Shown piece by piece: positions 35,840 to 47,981 of a DNA stretch of 64,000 nucleotides. A program made the position numbers and the translations under genes. This DNA comes from Castor canadensis. Taxonomy: Eukaryota; Chordata; Mammalia; Rodentia; Castoridae. The notes under the pieces were generated by a model, which was not told where the DNA came from, searched no databases, and was given only the letters and a program-made list of their open reading frames with translations. The first letter of the stretch is position 1, and the number at the start of each line of letters is the position of its first letter. Where the stretch lies: NCBI RefSeq assembly GCF_047511655.1, contig NC_133398.1, positions 106,284,332 through 106,348,331 on the forward strand, in the 5' to 3' direction.

Positions 35840-36060
35840 TAACTGACTTCATTATACACTGGACGGCTTATAAACTACAAAGTTTATGTCTCACACTTCT
35901 GGAGGCTTAAAGTCCTAGATCTAGGTACTGGCTAAGCCTCCCACCCTGAACAGCACAATCTCTCTCTCTCTCTCTGTCTTTCTTTCTCCCTCTCTGTCAA
36001 TGTCTTATTGTGTTTTTATCTTCTCACTTAGAGGAAGCACTTTAAGTTTCTCTTTGACTT
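35840..36060 (-). mobile_element. MaLR-type LTR fragment, antisense
   Basis: 'tggacggcttataaactaca' and 'tgtctcacacttctggaggc' match the antisense LTR body. A (TC)n run at 35958-35984 has expanded in it. Confidence 0.5.
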
Positions 36061-36985
36061 TCAATCATCACTACTTTTGTGCCTTGGGACCATTATTAAG
36101 TAAAATAAGTTTACTTGAGCACAAGCACTGTGTTTGAACACACGGGAACACAAAGAGATGACTCACACCCCTGGTGGAATAAGCTGGGACACAATGAGCC
36201 TTCATCATGCTACCCATAAAGACATATAATTTAAAACATGCAAATTGTTTATTTCTGGAATTTTCCAGAATTTGATGCATAACTGAAACTATGGAAAGTG
36301 AAATTGTAAGAAGGGAGTGGGGATGCAGCACAATTTTACAGTCAAATTGATCAACTCTATGGCATGTTTTAGTCTCCTTAATGTTCAAGTACAGACTCCA
36401 ACACTTTTGTGGCTAAATGATACACAAAGAGGAGGAACCAAATTTAAGATGGCTCCAAGCTAGTTGACTAGAATTAAAGATCCTGTTTTCCTGTACTCCT
36501 TATTAGAGCCAGATACACAATTGGTGGGCCCACTGTACGATCAAAGAGCAGTCATCTTATTCAAAATTATTGGGACTTTAAAGACGATGAGAGTAAAACA
36601 TTGCACCAAGTACATGCCCTTCTGAGTGCAGGGCCCTGTGCACCTGCCTGGGTCACGAATGAGCCCAAGAAGCAGACTTTTGTTTATTTGTTCTCTGCTC
36701 TTGGTGCTAATTTTTCTCATATAGGAAATTTGTGTCTCTGCTAATCTTATTTTGAAGCCCAGGAAATGGTCATCAGCATTGCAGCTTGAGAAGTAAGGGT
36801 GCCTGCTGAGCTCCTGAGATTCCCAGTGGCCCTCTGGAAAACACTGAATGCTTTTCTTTCACCTTAAATTTTACATGGGATGAAAAAAAGTGTTTCAGAG
36901 TAACTAATAAACTGTACCAAAGTTATAAAAGAAGGGATCACTTAGCATACAAGAGATGGAATCATATTTGAAAACCATGATAATG
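36061..36985. other. Unassigned sequence, no gene recognised
   Basis: No convincing open frame or repeat. Confidence 0.5.
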
Positions 36986-36989
36986 GCTC

Positions 36990-37900
36990 AGGAATGTATA
37001 GACAAATAAAACGGAATAATAAATTCCAGGAGCAGATCCTGGAACATACATTACAATTTCATATAGAAGAAGGGAAACACTGAAGGTTTTTATTTAAAAA
37101 AAAGTTAATTGGAAAATCTTGCTAGTCAATTAGAAAAAATTGGGAAAGATTTTATTCTACGTTATACCATACAAATAAATAAATGGCAAATGGATGAAAG
37201 ACTTAATTCATTTCAAAAAGTAAAAGTAATGAAAGAAATTATAGATGAGTCAGTAGCTACATCTCAGTGTGAAAAAGGTCCTCTAAATAGAGCTTGAAGA
37301 CAGAGACCAAGAAGTTAAAAATCTGACCTCTCTTCTCCCATCCAAAACAGAACAAATGAGCAAAAAATGGACTGTAGATTGAATATTCTTAATGGACTAG
37401 AGAGACAAATGACAAAAATGAACCATACTTTTCACTTCAAATGATGAAGCATTTCTACCCTAAATCTGAATGCCTAATACTCAGACACGAATGGAACTGG
37501 ACAAAGAATATGAAAAGTGTGACTTACATTAAAAAATGTGAATTTAAATAATGAGCTATCGTTTTCTACTTCTTAACCTGGCAAAGATGGTTTTTGTCAG
37601 TAATAGCCAGGCAAACATCTGTCACTAGGAGAATAGATGAATAAGAGAAGAATAACTTAAAAGTTCAAAGTCAGGAGATTGGTTTGAAAGATTTTGGTGC
37701 ATCCATAGTAATGTTATTTCCTAAGGCCATAAGGAAGATACTGTGGGAGTGTACTAGATGATATAGAAGGTGTTGAAGAGGTCAGGTTATCTGAATTGAC
37801 AGGTGTTGAGGTTGTGTGGTCCCAGTTTTATAGACAGAGTGGATATCAATATATACACACATATTTATATCCAATGACCTACATTAAAGTAAAGCGGTTA
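36990..37900 (+). mobile_element. Ancient L1 ORF2 fragment
   Basis: 'ataatgagctatcgttttct' followed by 'acctggcaaagatgg', and 'ggtgcatccatagtaatgtt', match the ORF2 C-terminal region of old L1M elements on the plus strand, preceded by A-rich sequence with 'tggatgaaagacttaattca'. Heavily decayed. Confidence 0.55.
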
Positions 37901-39239
37901 CTTCCGAATTGAGAATTATAAATGTTTTCTTTTCCCCACATATATTGGCTATAAAAATAATTTTTCTATTAGAAGCATTTTGAGTGTGAGAAGAAGAAAA
38001 TAAAATTCTTATTTGAAAGGAAAGGAAAATAAAGTGAATGTTGCATCTGCATCTAGAGACTGCTGGTACCACTTGTACCCCTGGCACACAGGTTACACCT
38101 GTTGTTCCTGACACACCTGGTGTTCCTAGAGCAAGAAAGTTGTCCTGTGGAATTGCCTGCTCAGAAGAGGAGTTGGTAGAGCACCTATGTTTATTACCTT
38201 AGAGCCAACATGGACTCAGAAGACAAGATGACATTCTGAGAAGTTATCAAATCCATTTTTTTCCCACTTTAATTATAAGATCTTAGTTTCACATTTTATA
38301 GCCACCTGTTGGCTCCAGGGAGATCATGAGTTAAAAGTCCTGACTCCAGATCCATTTCTACTTCCCTTTTGAGACACAGTTGTTGCCTCCACTGCTCCAG
38401 CCCACTGACCAGTGCTCCCCACTCAGAGACCTATACTGAGGGAAATTCCAGACCACAATTCTGAGAAGATGGGCTTTTATGTCTGCCTCAACCCAGTCCA
38501 GGGATGAACCCCAGAGACCCCCCAGGGAGGCCGGCCATCTTCATGATGAGCAAAGCTCACTCTGCCAGGGAGATACAGGCAGGAAAACCAGAGGAGACAG
38601 GAGGTCAGTCAAGTGCTTTGTCAGCCCTGGGAAGGCCCTAACCAGTCCCACTCCCACACAAGGCTTGGGTTGAAGCTGGGTTTCCACATCATTCTGTCCC
38701 TGCCTGCACATGGGCTGTGTTGTGGGAGCAGCCTCTGCAGAACAACTGATATGCAGAAGGGTGCCAACACAGAGAGACCCCTGACTATAGTCCTCTGGCC
38801 ATGACAGGTGTGACTGATGCACCCATTTTTTAGATGTAGCTGTTCTGAGGAGGCAGCTCAGGGAGTCACCATGAGTATCAGCTTTAAGAGGTATCACCTG
38901 GGACATGCATAGCCCTGTGACTGCCCAAGACTTGGAGGAGGCAGATGAAAAACATCCCTCCCTCTGGGACACCCAGCAAGAGGGTGGGCCAACAAGGCTG
39001 CAGAATCCTCTCTATCCATTGTTCTTATTAGGACAAAGGATTTTATACTCATTCATAAAAGCTTGCATTGAGAAATCAGGATGCCTCCTACTGTGGCAGG
39101 TGTCGTTTTGCACAAATGAACGCTTTGGAGCAGATAGCTTGCAAAGCTGGAGCTCATCACCACATCACTCTCGTTTTGCTCTTCTTGTGTCAGAAAGTGC
39201 CCATTTCTTCTTCTCAGCTCCCTTTCTGTAACTTGCTAC
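37901..39239. other. Unassigned sequence, no gene recognised
   Basis: Short overlapping frames on both strands (largest 143 codons at 38541-38972, minus) without domains or splice context. No repeat recognised. Confidence 0.5.
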
Positions 39240-39490
39240 TGATCTTCCTCTCTCTTTTCAATGCGTGTAAGCACATGCCTCTTGAGTGTGAGCGAGGGCT
39301 ATTACTGTTTGAGAGAGGCCCTAATTAGAAAGCGTTTTCTCAGCTGCCACAGGGAAGAGACTACTCCAGCTAATAATGTCTTTCCCATAAAGCCCTTGAC
39401 CAAGTGACTCTCTTTGTTTTAATTGGGAGCCGAAAGCTCTTGAAAATAAATATGGATCTCCAGGGAGGAATAAAGAATATCACTTTATCT
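39240..39490. promoter_or_regulatory. Candidate conserved non-coding element
   Basis: Repeat-free sequence with clustered homeodomain-type cores: 'ccctaattagaaagcg', 'ccagctaataatgtc', 'tttgttttaattgggagc', plus 'gccgaaagctcttg' and 'aaaataaatatggatctcca'. Such composition is typical of developmental enhancers. There is no comparative evidence here, so this is a suggestion only. Confidence 0.3.
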
Positions 39491-41464
39491 TGGGGAGATG
39501 TCATCCTGGGAAACTAAGGTGACAACTTTATCTGAGAGGCAATCAGAGAGACTGGGCATAGGGGCAACTCTGGTCCAAACTGCTGAGGGATAACAGTGGA
39601 GCTTGGATGACTGGGGAGGGGTGGCCTGACGGCTGAGGATGACTCTCCTACAAGAAAAGGCAGAAGTCTGGCAGTGACTGACAGCAAGGTGACAGCCTGA
39701 TTTTGCCACCAAATATTCCAAAGCAGAAATAAAGATGGCTGGAAGGTGAAGCATCCGAGAATTGAGGGTCCAGTCAGGGTAGTAAGGAGGGGGAGGAAGA
39801 AGGTAAATTTTAGAAAGAAACAAGCGTTGTAGTCCAAGAGAATGGCGTTCTAGCATTGGCACACAGATGGAGGCCCACGGTGGAGCCCCCTGGTCCTCGG
39901 GGCCTCTTTGGTCACCCCTGTCCTGAAGAGAAGGAGGGTACAGTGCATTTCCCAAGCTCAAGCTCTGGCCAGACCTTTAATTTGACTTCCATGAGTGTGT
40001 CCTGATGGATTCTGAGAGGAGGAGGTGGGGCCTAAATAAAACAGCCCACAGCCAAGCCATAATCAGTTGCAGCTGCCCAGGATGGGGGGACCAGGACTGA
40101 CAGGCAAATTGCATCATGATGGAATGTTCCTCGGACTGCCACATTCACTGCCAGTGTGGGGGTGGGGAAGTAGTCTATTATTAAGGTTGGGCCTGAGATG
40201 TGAGTTTGCAGAATTCATTGCTTTAGATCAAAACCACATTTACAAGAACAAACTATGGGGGCAGGGAGCATGCATGAGACTTCCTGGCGGCTTGCAAGAT
40301 GTGCCAGACTTTAAGAGGGGCTTTGGTCACCCAGCTGCACACTGCTTTTTTATTATAGTTTGTTTTATATATTAAGTATCTAAATCTAAAAGCTAGCCCA
40401 TCCTTGAAAAGAACATACTCGAGGCTGACCTGGGGATGTGGCTCAAGTGGTAGAGTGCCAGCCTAAAAGAACATACTCAGTAGGTCACCAGAAAGTTCCA
40501 TCAAGCAGAGGACTGTTCAAATAGGTCACTTTGGGGCCCTGGAGGCCCTGCCCTCGATCAAGATGAGGAGGGGATGCCCTGGGCTCCGGCAAGGCTCAGC
40601 GAGGAGGAAAACCCCACACAATCATTCCTTGGTGTCTTTACATGTCTGTTGTCTTGCTTATTAAAGAAAATTATAAATCCCACTGCTTTGTATGTCATTC
40701 AACTGAAACCAATTCTTTTCGAAAGATGAAAAGATATTAAGATGAAGCTGCAGTCTGGAAAGCCTGAATTTCAAATGTGGTGGTGCTGAGTCTTATGCAA
40801 AATTTACAGAGGAATTAGTTAAAAATTCGTCTTGCCATTTGAGGACCTGTGCATCTTGGCCTCGCTTGGGGAAGGCTGGGAGAACATCCGTGAGAAGGAT
40901 CACTGGGGTTATGTATCCCAGCCCCTTGCCAGGGTGGAGGGTGTTTTCCCTTTGACATCAGGGCAAAGGGGCCACCTAAGAGCCTGTGGAGAGCTGGTCA
41001 TGCCCATTCCCCTTTAAGAATGGGAGCTTGAAGCAGGGCACTGGCCAAGAAAGTGGTGAGGGAAGCAGAGACTGTGCTGTGCTGGGCAGAATGACCTCCC
41101 AGAACCTGCTACAGCTCAGAACACTGTGGCCCCTGGACACAGTGGGCTTGATGCAGGAGGCAGGGCATCAGAGGCCAGTTGAGCACTCTCCAACCAGAAG
41201 CTGCAGAGGGGCCAGCTGGAGGAACTCCCCAGGCCCCGGGGACAATTATCCCTGCTCTGATTATCTTGAGGCTTAGTTGTGAGTGTGAAAAGAGGTCCAG
41301 GAGAGCAGACTGGCCAGCTGTTCACACAGACTTTCGGTGAGCAGGAGGCCAAATCTCACTTTGACTCAAGTGAACTGAGGACACATGAACTACAGATTGA
41401 AACTATGTTCTAAGATTTGGTGACTTGAGATAAGCCCAAGAGCTTCTTGCTCTGGTATGTTGTT
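39491..41464. other. Mostly unassigned sequence
   Basis: It contains one partial ID-like SINE at 40430-40475 and a repeat-free AT-rich block at 40630-40850 listed under findings. Open frames overlap on both strands and show no domain content. Confidence 0.5.
40430..40475 (+). repeat. ID-like SINE, 5' half only
   Basis: 'tggctcaagtggtagagtgc' is an intact A-box region. The copy stops before the B box. Confidence 0.8.
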
Positions 41465-41465
41465 T

Positions 41466-41832
41466 TAGCCTAGTTTCTGTTGCTGTAACTGAACCTCACA
41501 GACTTGTACTGTACAAACAATAGAGATTTATTTCGTTTACAGTTCTAGAGACTGGGAAACCAAAGAACATGGACCAGCGTCCCTTAAGGGCCTTCTTGCT
41601 GCATCGTGACATGGTAGAGGACATCACACAGTGAGATAGAGCAAATGTGTCATCTCAAGTCTCTTCCTCTTCTTACAAAGCCACTAAAACCATGAGGTGG
41701 GCCCAATCCTCTTAAGTTCACTGCCTCCTAATTACTTCCCAAAGGACGCATTTCCAAATACTAATCAACGTATGACTTTGATGATTCCGTCTTCAGCACG
41801 TGAACTTTTGGTGAACACATTTAAGTCATAGT
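41466..41832 (-). mobile_element. MaLR-type LTR, antisense
   Basis: It starts 'cctagtttctgttgctgtaa', contains 'gatttatttcgtttacagtt', 'gggccttcttgctgcatcgt' and 'aattacttcccaaaggacgc', and ends with 'aacacatttaagtcata'. Confidence 0.6.
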
Positions 41833-41874
41833 ATATGGGTTTTACATACTGGGCTTCTATGTAACATTTCATTT

Positions 41875-42135
41875 TTTGGCTTTAGTTATTTTATTTTATT
41901 GTGCTGGGTGGGGGTGCATTGTGCCATTTACAAAGGTTCATACATGTATCAAGTATATCATTATTCTCCTTTATCCCCCCATTTGAGAAATAGTTTCAAC
42001 AGGTATCATTTTTCCAAATACATATATGTGTACACAGTATTTGCACCATATTCACCCTCCTACACCTTTCCCCTTCCCACTGGTACCAACACCCCCCCGC
42101 CCCCCCCACCACCGCAGGACTTTTACAACCCTCTT
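41875..42135 (-). mobile_element. L1 3' UTR fragment, antisense
   Basis: 'ttgtgccatttacaaaggtt' with 'caccctcctacacctttccc' resembles the 3' UTR complements at 6700-6930 and 11060-11230. A C-rich run (42090-42108) corresponds to the G-rich tract. No ORF2 part is present. Confidence 0.55.
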
Positions 42136-44160
42136 GCTCTCCGGTTTTGCAAAAGAAAGGAAAAAGAAATGACATTTTTGCTTGCTTAAGATAGCTGCAC
42201 AGGGAGTTTCTTTGTTGCACTTCCATGTATATAACATTATTTCATTTGAATAAAATATTCAATTACTTTTAACTTTTGGAAAAGCAACAAAATGAGGTTA
42301 TTTCTAAAGGCCTTTGGGGACCAAATATTGAATGAGCCAGAAGCCCATGGCTCCAGCAAAATCTGTTCTTACTTGGGGTATCACCATAAATACACAAAAG
42401 AAGCTTGCCTAAGGACCTGATGGATTCATGGGAGCTGGGCAGCAGGGAGATGCATAATGGGTACACAAAGTAAGGACATATAGGCCTGGTGGGCTTTGTA
42501 CAGTGCCAATCATTCATGACAGTTCATTTGGGGGATTGATATGTCCCAGACTCTCATAGACTTGTCGACGTGACATTCATGAGAAGGGAATGGCTTAGAG
42601 CAAGCATTCTGCTGGGGAATAAAAACAAAAGATTTCTAGAGACTATTTTTGAAGGACTGTATATTTGTGCCAAGATAAATGTGGATTTATCCTGGTCTTT
42701 ATTTCACTCTGCCCTCAATATGAGATGTCCAGGGACATGCCTGCTCCCAAGAGGGTGGGGGAGCCTTACAGAAGGATGATGAGGGAAGCCTAGACAGGCT
42801 CTGCCCAAGTGTCCAGCACCTGCCCCTCCTGCATGGCCACCTCCCGTAGGGCTTCCTGCAGGCTCCTCCCTGTTCTTGGCACCTCTTTCTCCTCACCTGA
42901 CTCAGAATAGCACAGCACCCTCAGCAGAGGTGCCAGGACCCAAGGACACAGCTCAGACAGCATTCTGCAAACTGCCTCACAGGCAGTATTTCCTCGAGTT
43001 CAAACTGATTAGCTTGAGACCACTTATCTCTAAGAAAAGAGCTAAGGGCTTGACGATGATGCTTTTCTCCATGCTAAGATGCCCACTGATCTGCCCAGGT
43101 CAAACTCCTGGACAGATGACTGTGGAGCACCCCATTCCTATCCATGATAGCAAGTCCTCCAGCACTGAAGTGCTACTACCAGCAACGTGTTTGCCTGTTG
43201 GCTCCAAGCCCCACTGTCTGGTTGGATGGAGCCCAGGGTGAGGGAAACTGAGCCATGTCTTTTCTCAACCCTAGGATGAAGTTATAGGTCTGAGGAGAAA
43301 ATGAGCTGCATATAAATGGGACTCAGGTCTTAGAGGACATCAAAAAGGGAGTTTTCAGATTCTCTCTCACACAACCTACCTGTTCAAGTTGGCATATAGT
43401 CACTCTCATCTCCCTAACAAATCTCCTTCAAAAATAATATGAAAAGGATGCCAGAAAAGCTCGGTGAAGGGACCCAGGCCAGAGACTACAAACTGGATCA
43501 GTGCAGCTTCTTTGGAGTACCCAAAAAAGGCACAGCAGTGAGTGGAGTGCTGGGGCCTCACGGGTAGAACTCCAACAGCATACGTGTCCACAGCTTCTCT
43601 GTGACAATACTGGAAGCCCATTCCCAGTCTTGCAGGAAGTGAGAGGCAGTAGAACACAACTCTTCCATAATCCATCAACTTCCTGACTTACAAGTAAGGG
43701 ACGTACTGTATCAGGGAAGTCCATCTATGTGTACTTTCTGCACAGCCTGGCAAAACAGCTGTCTCTCTTCTTTGATGAGAACAGTCAGGTGTCTACCTGA
43801 GGGTGTCAGCAGTTCCAGCCATTGGCTGGCCACAGACTCCCAGCTTGGTCTGAACAATCCTCACCCTCTCTCTGTCCACTTTCTAAGTCAGGTGGCGCCT
43901 GTTAAAGATCCATGCTGTCGAGAAAGCCAACATGCCAGGTAGCTTGTCAGTGAACAGTGGACAGATGCTGACTTCAGAATGGCAGCCAGCAAGAGTGTGA
44001 GCTCACTTCAGGCAAGAGGACAGAGGGGAGGGCTGCACAGAACCTGGGGTCACTGTGGCCCTGAGCCTGCAGCTACCAATCAGGGGACCTGGGACTGCTG
44101 TCCTCTGCTTCTCATGCTAGTGGAATCCCATCTCACCCTTAGCATTTAGTTCAAGGAAAA
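42136..44160. other. Unassigned sequence, no gene recognised
   Basis: Several 60-121-codon frames overlap on both strands. None shows a domain. No repeat recognised. Confidence 0.5.
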
Positions 44161-44162
44161 AA

Positions 44163-44256
44163 CAATCCCTTCTTTCCTTCTTTTCTTCTTTCCTCCTTCT
44201 GTCTCTCCCTCCCTCCCTCCCTTCCTTCCCTCCTTCTCTTCCTTCCCTCCATCTGG
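44163..44256. repeat. Polypyrimidine (CTTCC/CTCCC)n tract
   Basis: About 90 bases, almost all C and T on the plus strand. Confidence 0.95.
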
Positions 44257-44496
44257 GCTAAAGGCAGCACTTGTCCCCTCCCTCTGCACAAGCTCCTAGA
44301 CACTGCATTGTCTCCACAGGAAGGAGCTGAGACTTTCTCTGAAATCACTGTGGCAGACATCGTGAGAAGGCAATGCATAGATCTTGTTCAGGTCTTCAGT
44401 CTCTCATCTACTCTTGTAGAATGCAAAAAAAAAAAATTCTCAAGTTATCTCATTAGTGAGGGGATAAGGAATTGGGAGAAAAGATTATATATCAGC

Positions 44497-44740
44497 TATC
44501 TCACCATAATAAACCACTCCAAAATTTACTGGCCGAGACAATGATGAGTTATTTTGCATAATTCTGGGGTTGACAGGGCAATTCCCTGCTGATCTAGCTG
44601 AGGTCACACATACGCTCAGCAGATTGTTTTCATTTTCACTGTTCCCTTACATGGAGAGGCAGTCAACAGGCCAGAGGAGAATTTAGGCATTCTCAGGACA
44701 TCTAAGCAAACAGCCCATAATGTTATAGGAGAGCCAGTCA
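44497..44740 (-). mobile_element. MaLR/MER-type LTR fragment, antisense
   Basis: 'taataaaccactccaaaatt', 'ataattctggggttgacagg' and 'ctgatctagctgaggtcaca' follow the antisense body of a common mammalian LTR. Ends and family unclear. Confidence 0.4.
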
Positions 44741-44754
44741 GGTAAAATTGAAAT

Positions 44755-45070
44755 GCATTCTTCAACCATTCACCTATTCACTCATTAAAAACCATTTGTC
44801 AGAGAGCCAAGAATGGGACAGAGGCTGGCTGGATAAACGCCATCCCTGGCCTTTCTGAGCTCACATGACAGACAAATCAACTCTTGCTAATCACCTAAGG
44901 GTGGTGCTTGGGTGGAAGCAAGAGGCACTTTGGAAACACAGAAAAAGACCTGAATCCTGCCAGGGCCAGTCAAGGGAGCTTTGTAGAACAGGGTGTGTCT
45001 GTGCTGAGTCTTAAAAGATGTTCTCGGGGTTGTTAGAGAGATATTAGGGGAAAGACATACATCTTTGAGG
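44755..45070 (-). mobile_element. L2-like LINE fragment, antisense
   Basis: 'catccctggcctttctgagc' (complement of the L2 3' region) is followed by 'ctgagtcttaaaagatgttc' and 'gggccagtagaacattgg', the same sort of sequence as the longer element at 54608-56060. Confidence 0.45.
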
Positions 45071-46148
45071 GCCAGTAGAACATTGGGGCGGCAATGGATG
45101 GATTCAAAACTTATCTTGTTTAGGAGACACCCAGATGTCTCAAAAATGGTTCTCCACCTGACATTTCATACTAAGTTAAAGAAAAGACCACCAGCCAAGA
45201 AAACGAGTCATCTCTTTGAATAAAGGAAAGAAAAAACTGAATGAACATTAGTCAAAGCACAGTCTATCCAAGACCCTGGGTCTCAAGTGTTTGCATGTTC
45301 ATCCATGGTTGGGCAGGCAGGGTGGCACTGAGGGTGCTGGGATATTACCCAAAAGGGGTCTCACAGTAAGTAGGGTAATTTTTTACCCACATAATATGAG
45401 CTTTTAGGAAAGCATCTGGGTGTGGTAGAGCAATTTCATGATGACTTTAAGTCTCGGTCTATTGCTGACTCTCTCTGCCAGCATCCTCAGACATGGCCTT
45501 CTCCTTCAGAGTTCCTTCATCCTCAGACCAGACTTCTACGTTCTCAGAATTGTCTTATCCAGAGGTGTGGCCTCTGGAGTTTCCTCTTCATCTCAAATGG
45601 CCTCTGTACCTCCAACCATCATACCTGCGTTTCAGAATGAAAAAGGAGAAACAAACACAGAAGGAGGAAGGGAAAGGGATGGAGCATAGTAGAGCCCCTC
45701 TTTTTAAAGACCTTTCTGGAAACTCTTCTCATTGGTGCCCATGTTCATCTCATTGGTTGGGACTGAGTCACCTGACCAGTTCATTTGGCAGTGGAAAATG
45801 GAGAGTTTTATTTGATACTTTGGAATACGAACGCCGAGAATAAAATGAGGCTTCTGTTAGGGAAGAAGGCATTAAAGATGCTGGACAAGCAACCAGCCAT
45901 TTTCTTGACAGAAGGCCATTAGGAAAACGGGGGGGGGGGGGGGAGAGGGGGAGCTAAGGAGATTAAGCTAATGAAAGGTTGCAGGATAACACTGAGCGCA
46001 AACTTGCTTTTCCTTTTCTTTGTTGGGAGACCCACACTGGGGGCAAATGCAGTCCCCTCAGATGCCTCCGACACAGATTCCTTTTCTTACAGGGTAGGAT
46101 GGGTAAGCCATGGTGTGTCACCATATTTTCCAGCTGGTTTTTTTTAAC
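45071..46148. other. Unassigned sequence with a 15-base G run
   Basis: A run of 15 guanines at 45929-45943 is followed by 'agagggggag'. A 116-codon frame at 45493-45843 has no domain content. No other feature recognised. Confidence 0.5.
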
Positions 46149-46149
46149 T

Positions 46150-46443
46150 TACATTTGGGGTTGAACTCAGGGCCTCACACTTTCTAGGCAGACAGTCTAT
46201 AATGAGTCATGCCCTCTTTGTGTTGGTTATTTTTGAGATACTATCTCACTTTATGCCTGCCCAGCCTGAACCATGCTTCCCCAAGAAGCTGGATGACAGG
46301 CACACACCACTATGCTTGGCCATTGGTTGAGATGGCATCCCATACACTTTTTGCCCTGGGCTGGCTTTGAACTGCAATCCTTCTAAATCCTGCCTTCCAA
46401 ATAGCTAGGATGGATTACAAGTGTGAGCCACTACATTTGGCCT
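46150..46443 (-). repeat. Composite SINE (B1-B1-ID), antisense
   Basis: The plus strand shows the ID complement ('ggggttgaactcagggcctc'), a first B1-like complement ('ttttgagatactatctcact' to 'gacaggcacacaccacta') and a second B1-like complement ('gggctggctttgaactgcaa' to 'ggattacaagtgtgagccac'). Same three-module architecture as 3350-3680, in reverse. Confidence 0.75.
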
Positions 46444-47925
46444 AGCAGTTGTGTTTTATAAGGCATCACTAATTCTTTGAGTTTTTGCAGAGGGTGTATA
46501 GAGATTGCAGGGACTTGTGGTCCCTGTAGAACTTGCTATGGTTGTTCATACAGAGCTTATAGGGACGCCAGGAGTGGAAAAGTCCCATTTCATGCTGTGT
46601 CTTCACTGGCATGCTCTAGTTAATTAAAAGGACACAAAATTATTTTCCAGGAGCCATAAAATCCATCCTTCCTCTCCTCATCCATCACATAAAAGCCAGT
46701 AAAAAAATTAGGCCAATTTATCTTCATTTGATTCCTTGCTTCTTGATGTTGATTTGTCACTGGCTCCTCTAAAGTATGGTGGAGTTTTCTGTGCTTGAAT
46801 TTGAGTGTTGTTTGGAGACTGGATAATAAAAAACCAAAATGTGCTGTCTGTGCTAACAGAGAAAAATAAATATGATAGATGAGCAAAACTTTGTTTGGGT
46901 TCTCTTCCTGTCAGTGCATTTAAGTTCACGGTTGTCATTGACTTTAATGATGTACAGAAACGAAGATGACAAGCCTGGTTGGTTCATATTTCAACCTTAT
47001 CCCCTCAAATCATGTCTTTTTAAACTGGAGCAACTCAAGCAAAAGCCCTGCGCCAGGATGGTTGAGCAGCAGGTAGTTTTGAACCACTTAAGGCTACAGA
47101 TGGGTATTCCTTCCAAGTTGGTGAGTCGTGCATGTTCAGCTGAGCTGCCTGTTTTGCTTCCATTTCTGAAGTGGTCTGATCATTTCTGAAGTGGTCTGTT
47201 TGAAGGAGCTAGCAGTTGTCACTTCAGAAGAGCCCCCCTCCAGGGGGCCAGCATCACAATAATGACTTTCCAAGGCAGGCACACTGATGCAAGACTTGCC
47301 TCCTCTCTCCCTATTTTTCCAAGAATAATAAATAACTCCTTATCCAAACCCAAGGCTGATGTTTATCTCTTGGTTTGTGGAGACAAGAAAAGGACAAAGA
47401 AAACAACAACAGCCTCCTGCTGTGTTGAGAAATTTGAAGCCTAAAACAACGGAACTGGCATTTGTGAAACGCAAGAGAGTTGGAGGAAAACGAGGGCAAA
47501 GAGCCTTACTGAGGTTTCTACAGGAAGGAACAGGCGAGGTGGGCCAAGCAGGGTCAAGACCCGCCAACAGCAATCCTGACGCCGGCAGGCTTTGGGGTGA
47601 CAGGGATGTAGTGATGAATTCGGGTAGATAGTGGTCCAGAGTCTGAGAGCCAAATGAGGGTTGTAGAGGGCAGGGGTTCTGGATTGATTGGTTTGTATTT
47701 GAAAAGTGTGACTTTTTTACTGTCTCTAGGAACTGATTGGCCCTGAAAGGGGCTCTCCTCCCAAGGTCAGTAAGTTCCAAATGTCAGAGAACCAGAATAC
47801 AGACAATAACAGACATGGCTAATACAACCCGTCCCAGGCAGGGGAGGAAGAAGCAGTTTATTGCAGAGCTGTTTATTGGAGCAGACATGGAGGATGCCAT
47901 GGTGTCTACAGGCCTGAACAAGGGA
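46444..47925. other. Unassigned sequence, no gene recognised
   Basis: Repeat-free apart from an 18-bp direct duplication at 47161-47198. Open frames up to 146 codons overlap in several frames near 47311-47780 and have no domain content. Confidence 0.5.
47161..47198. repeat. 18-bp direct duplication
   Basis: 'catttctgaagtggtctg' at 47161-47178 is repeated exactly at 47181-47198, separated by two bases. Confidence 0.92.
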
Positions 47926-47926
47926 T

Positions 47927-47981
47927 AAATGCCCCCCCGCCACACACGCATACACACGCATACCCACGTACACACACACAG
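47927..47981. repeat. CA-rich simple repeat
   Basis: Imperfect 'cacacgcatacacacgcata' repeats following a C-rich start. Confidence 0.9.

Noticed and set aside
47311-47780. Overlapping frames of 60-146 codons as a candidate exon
   Set aside because: Open in several frames on both strands at once, no domain, no consistent splice sites. Typical of GC-richer non-coding DNA.
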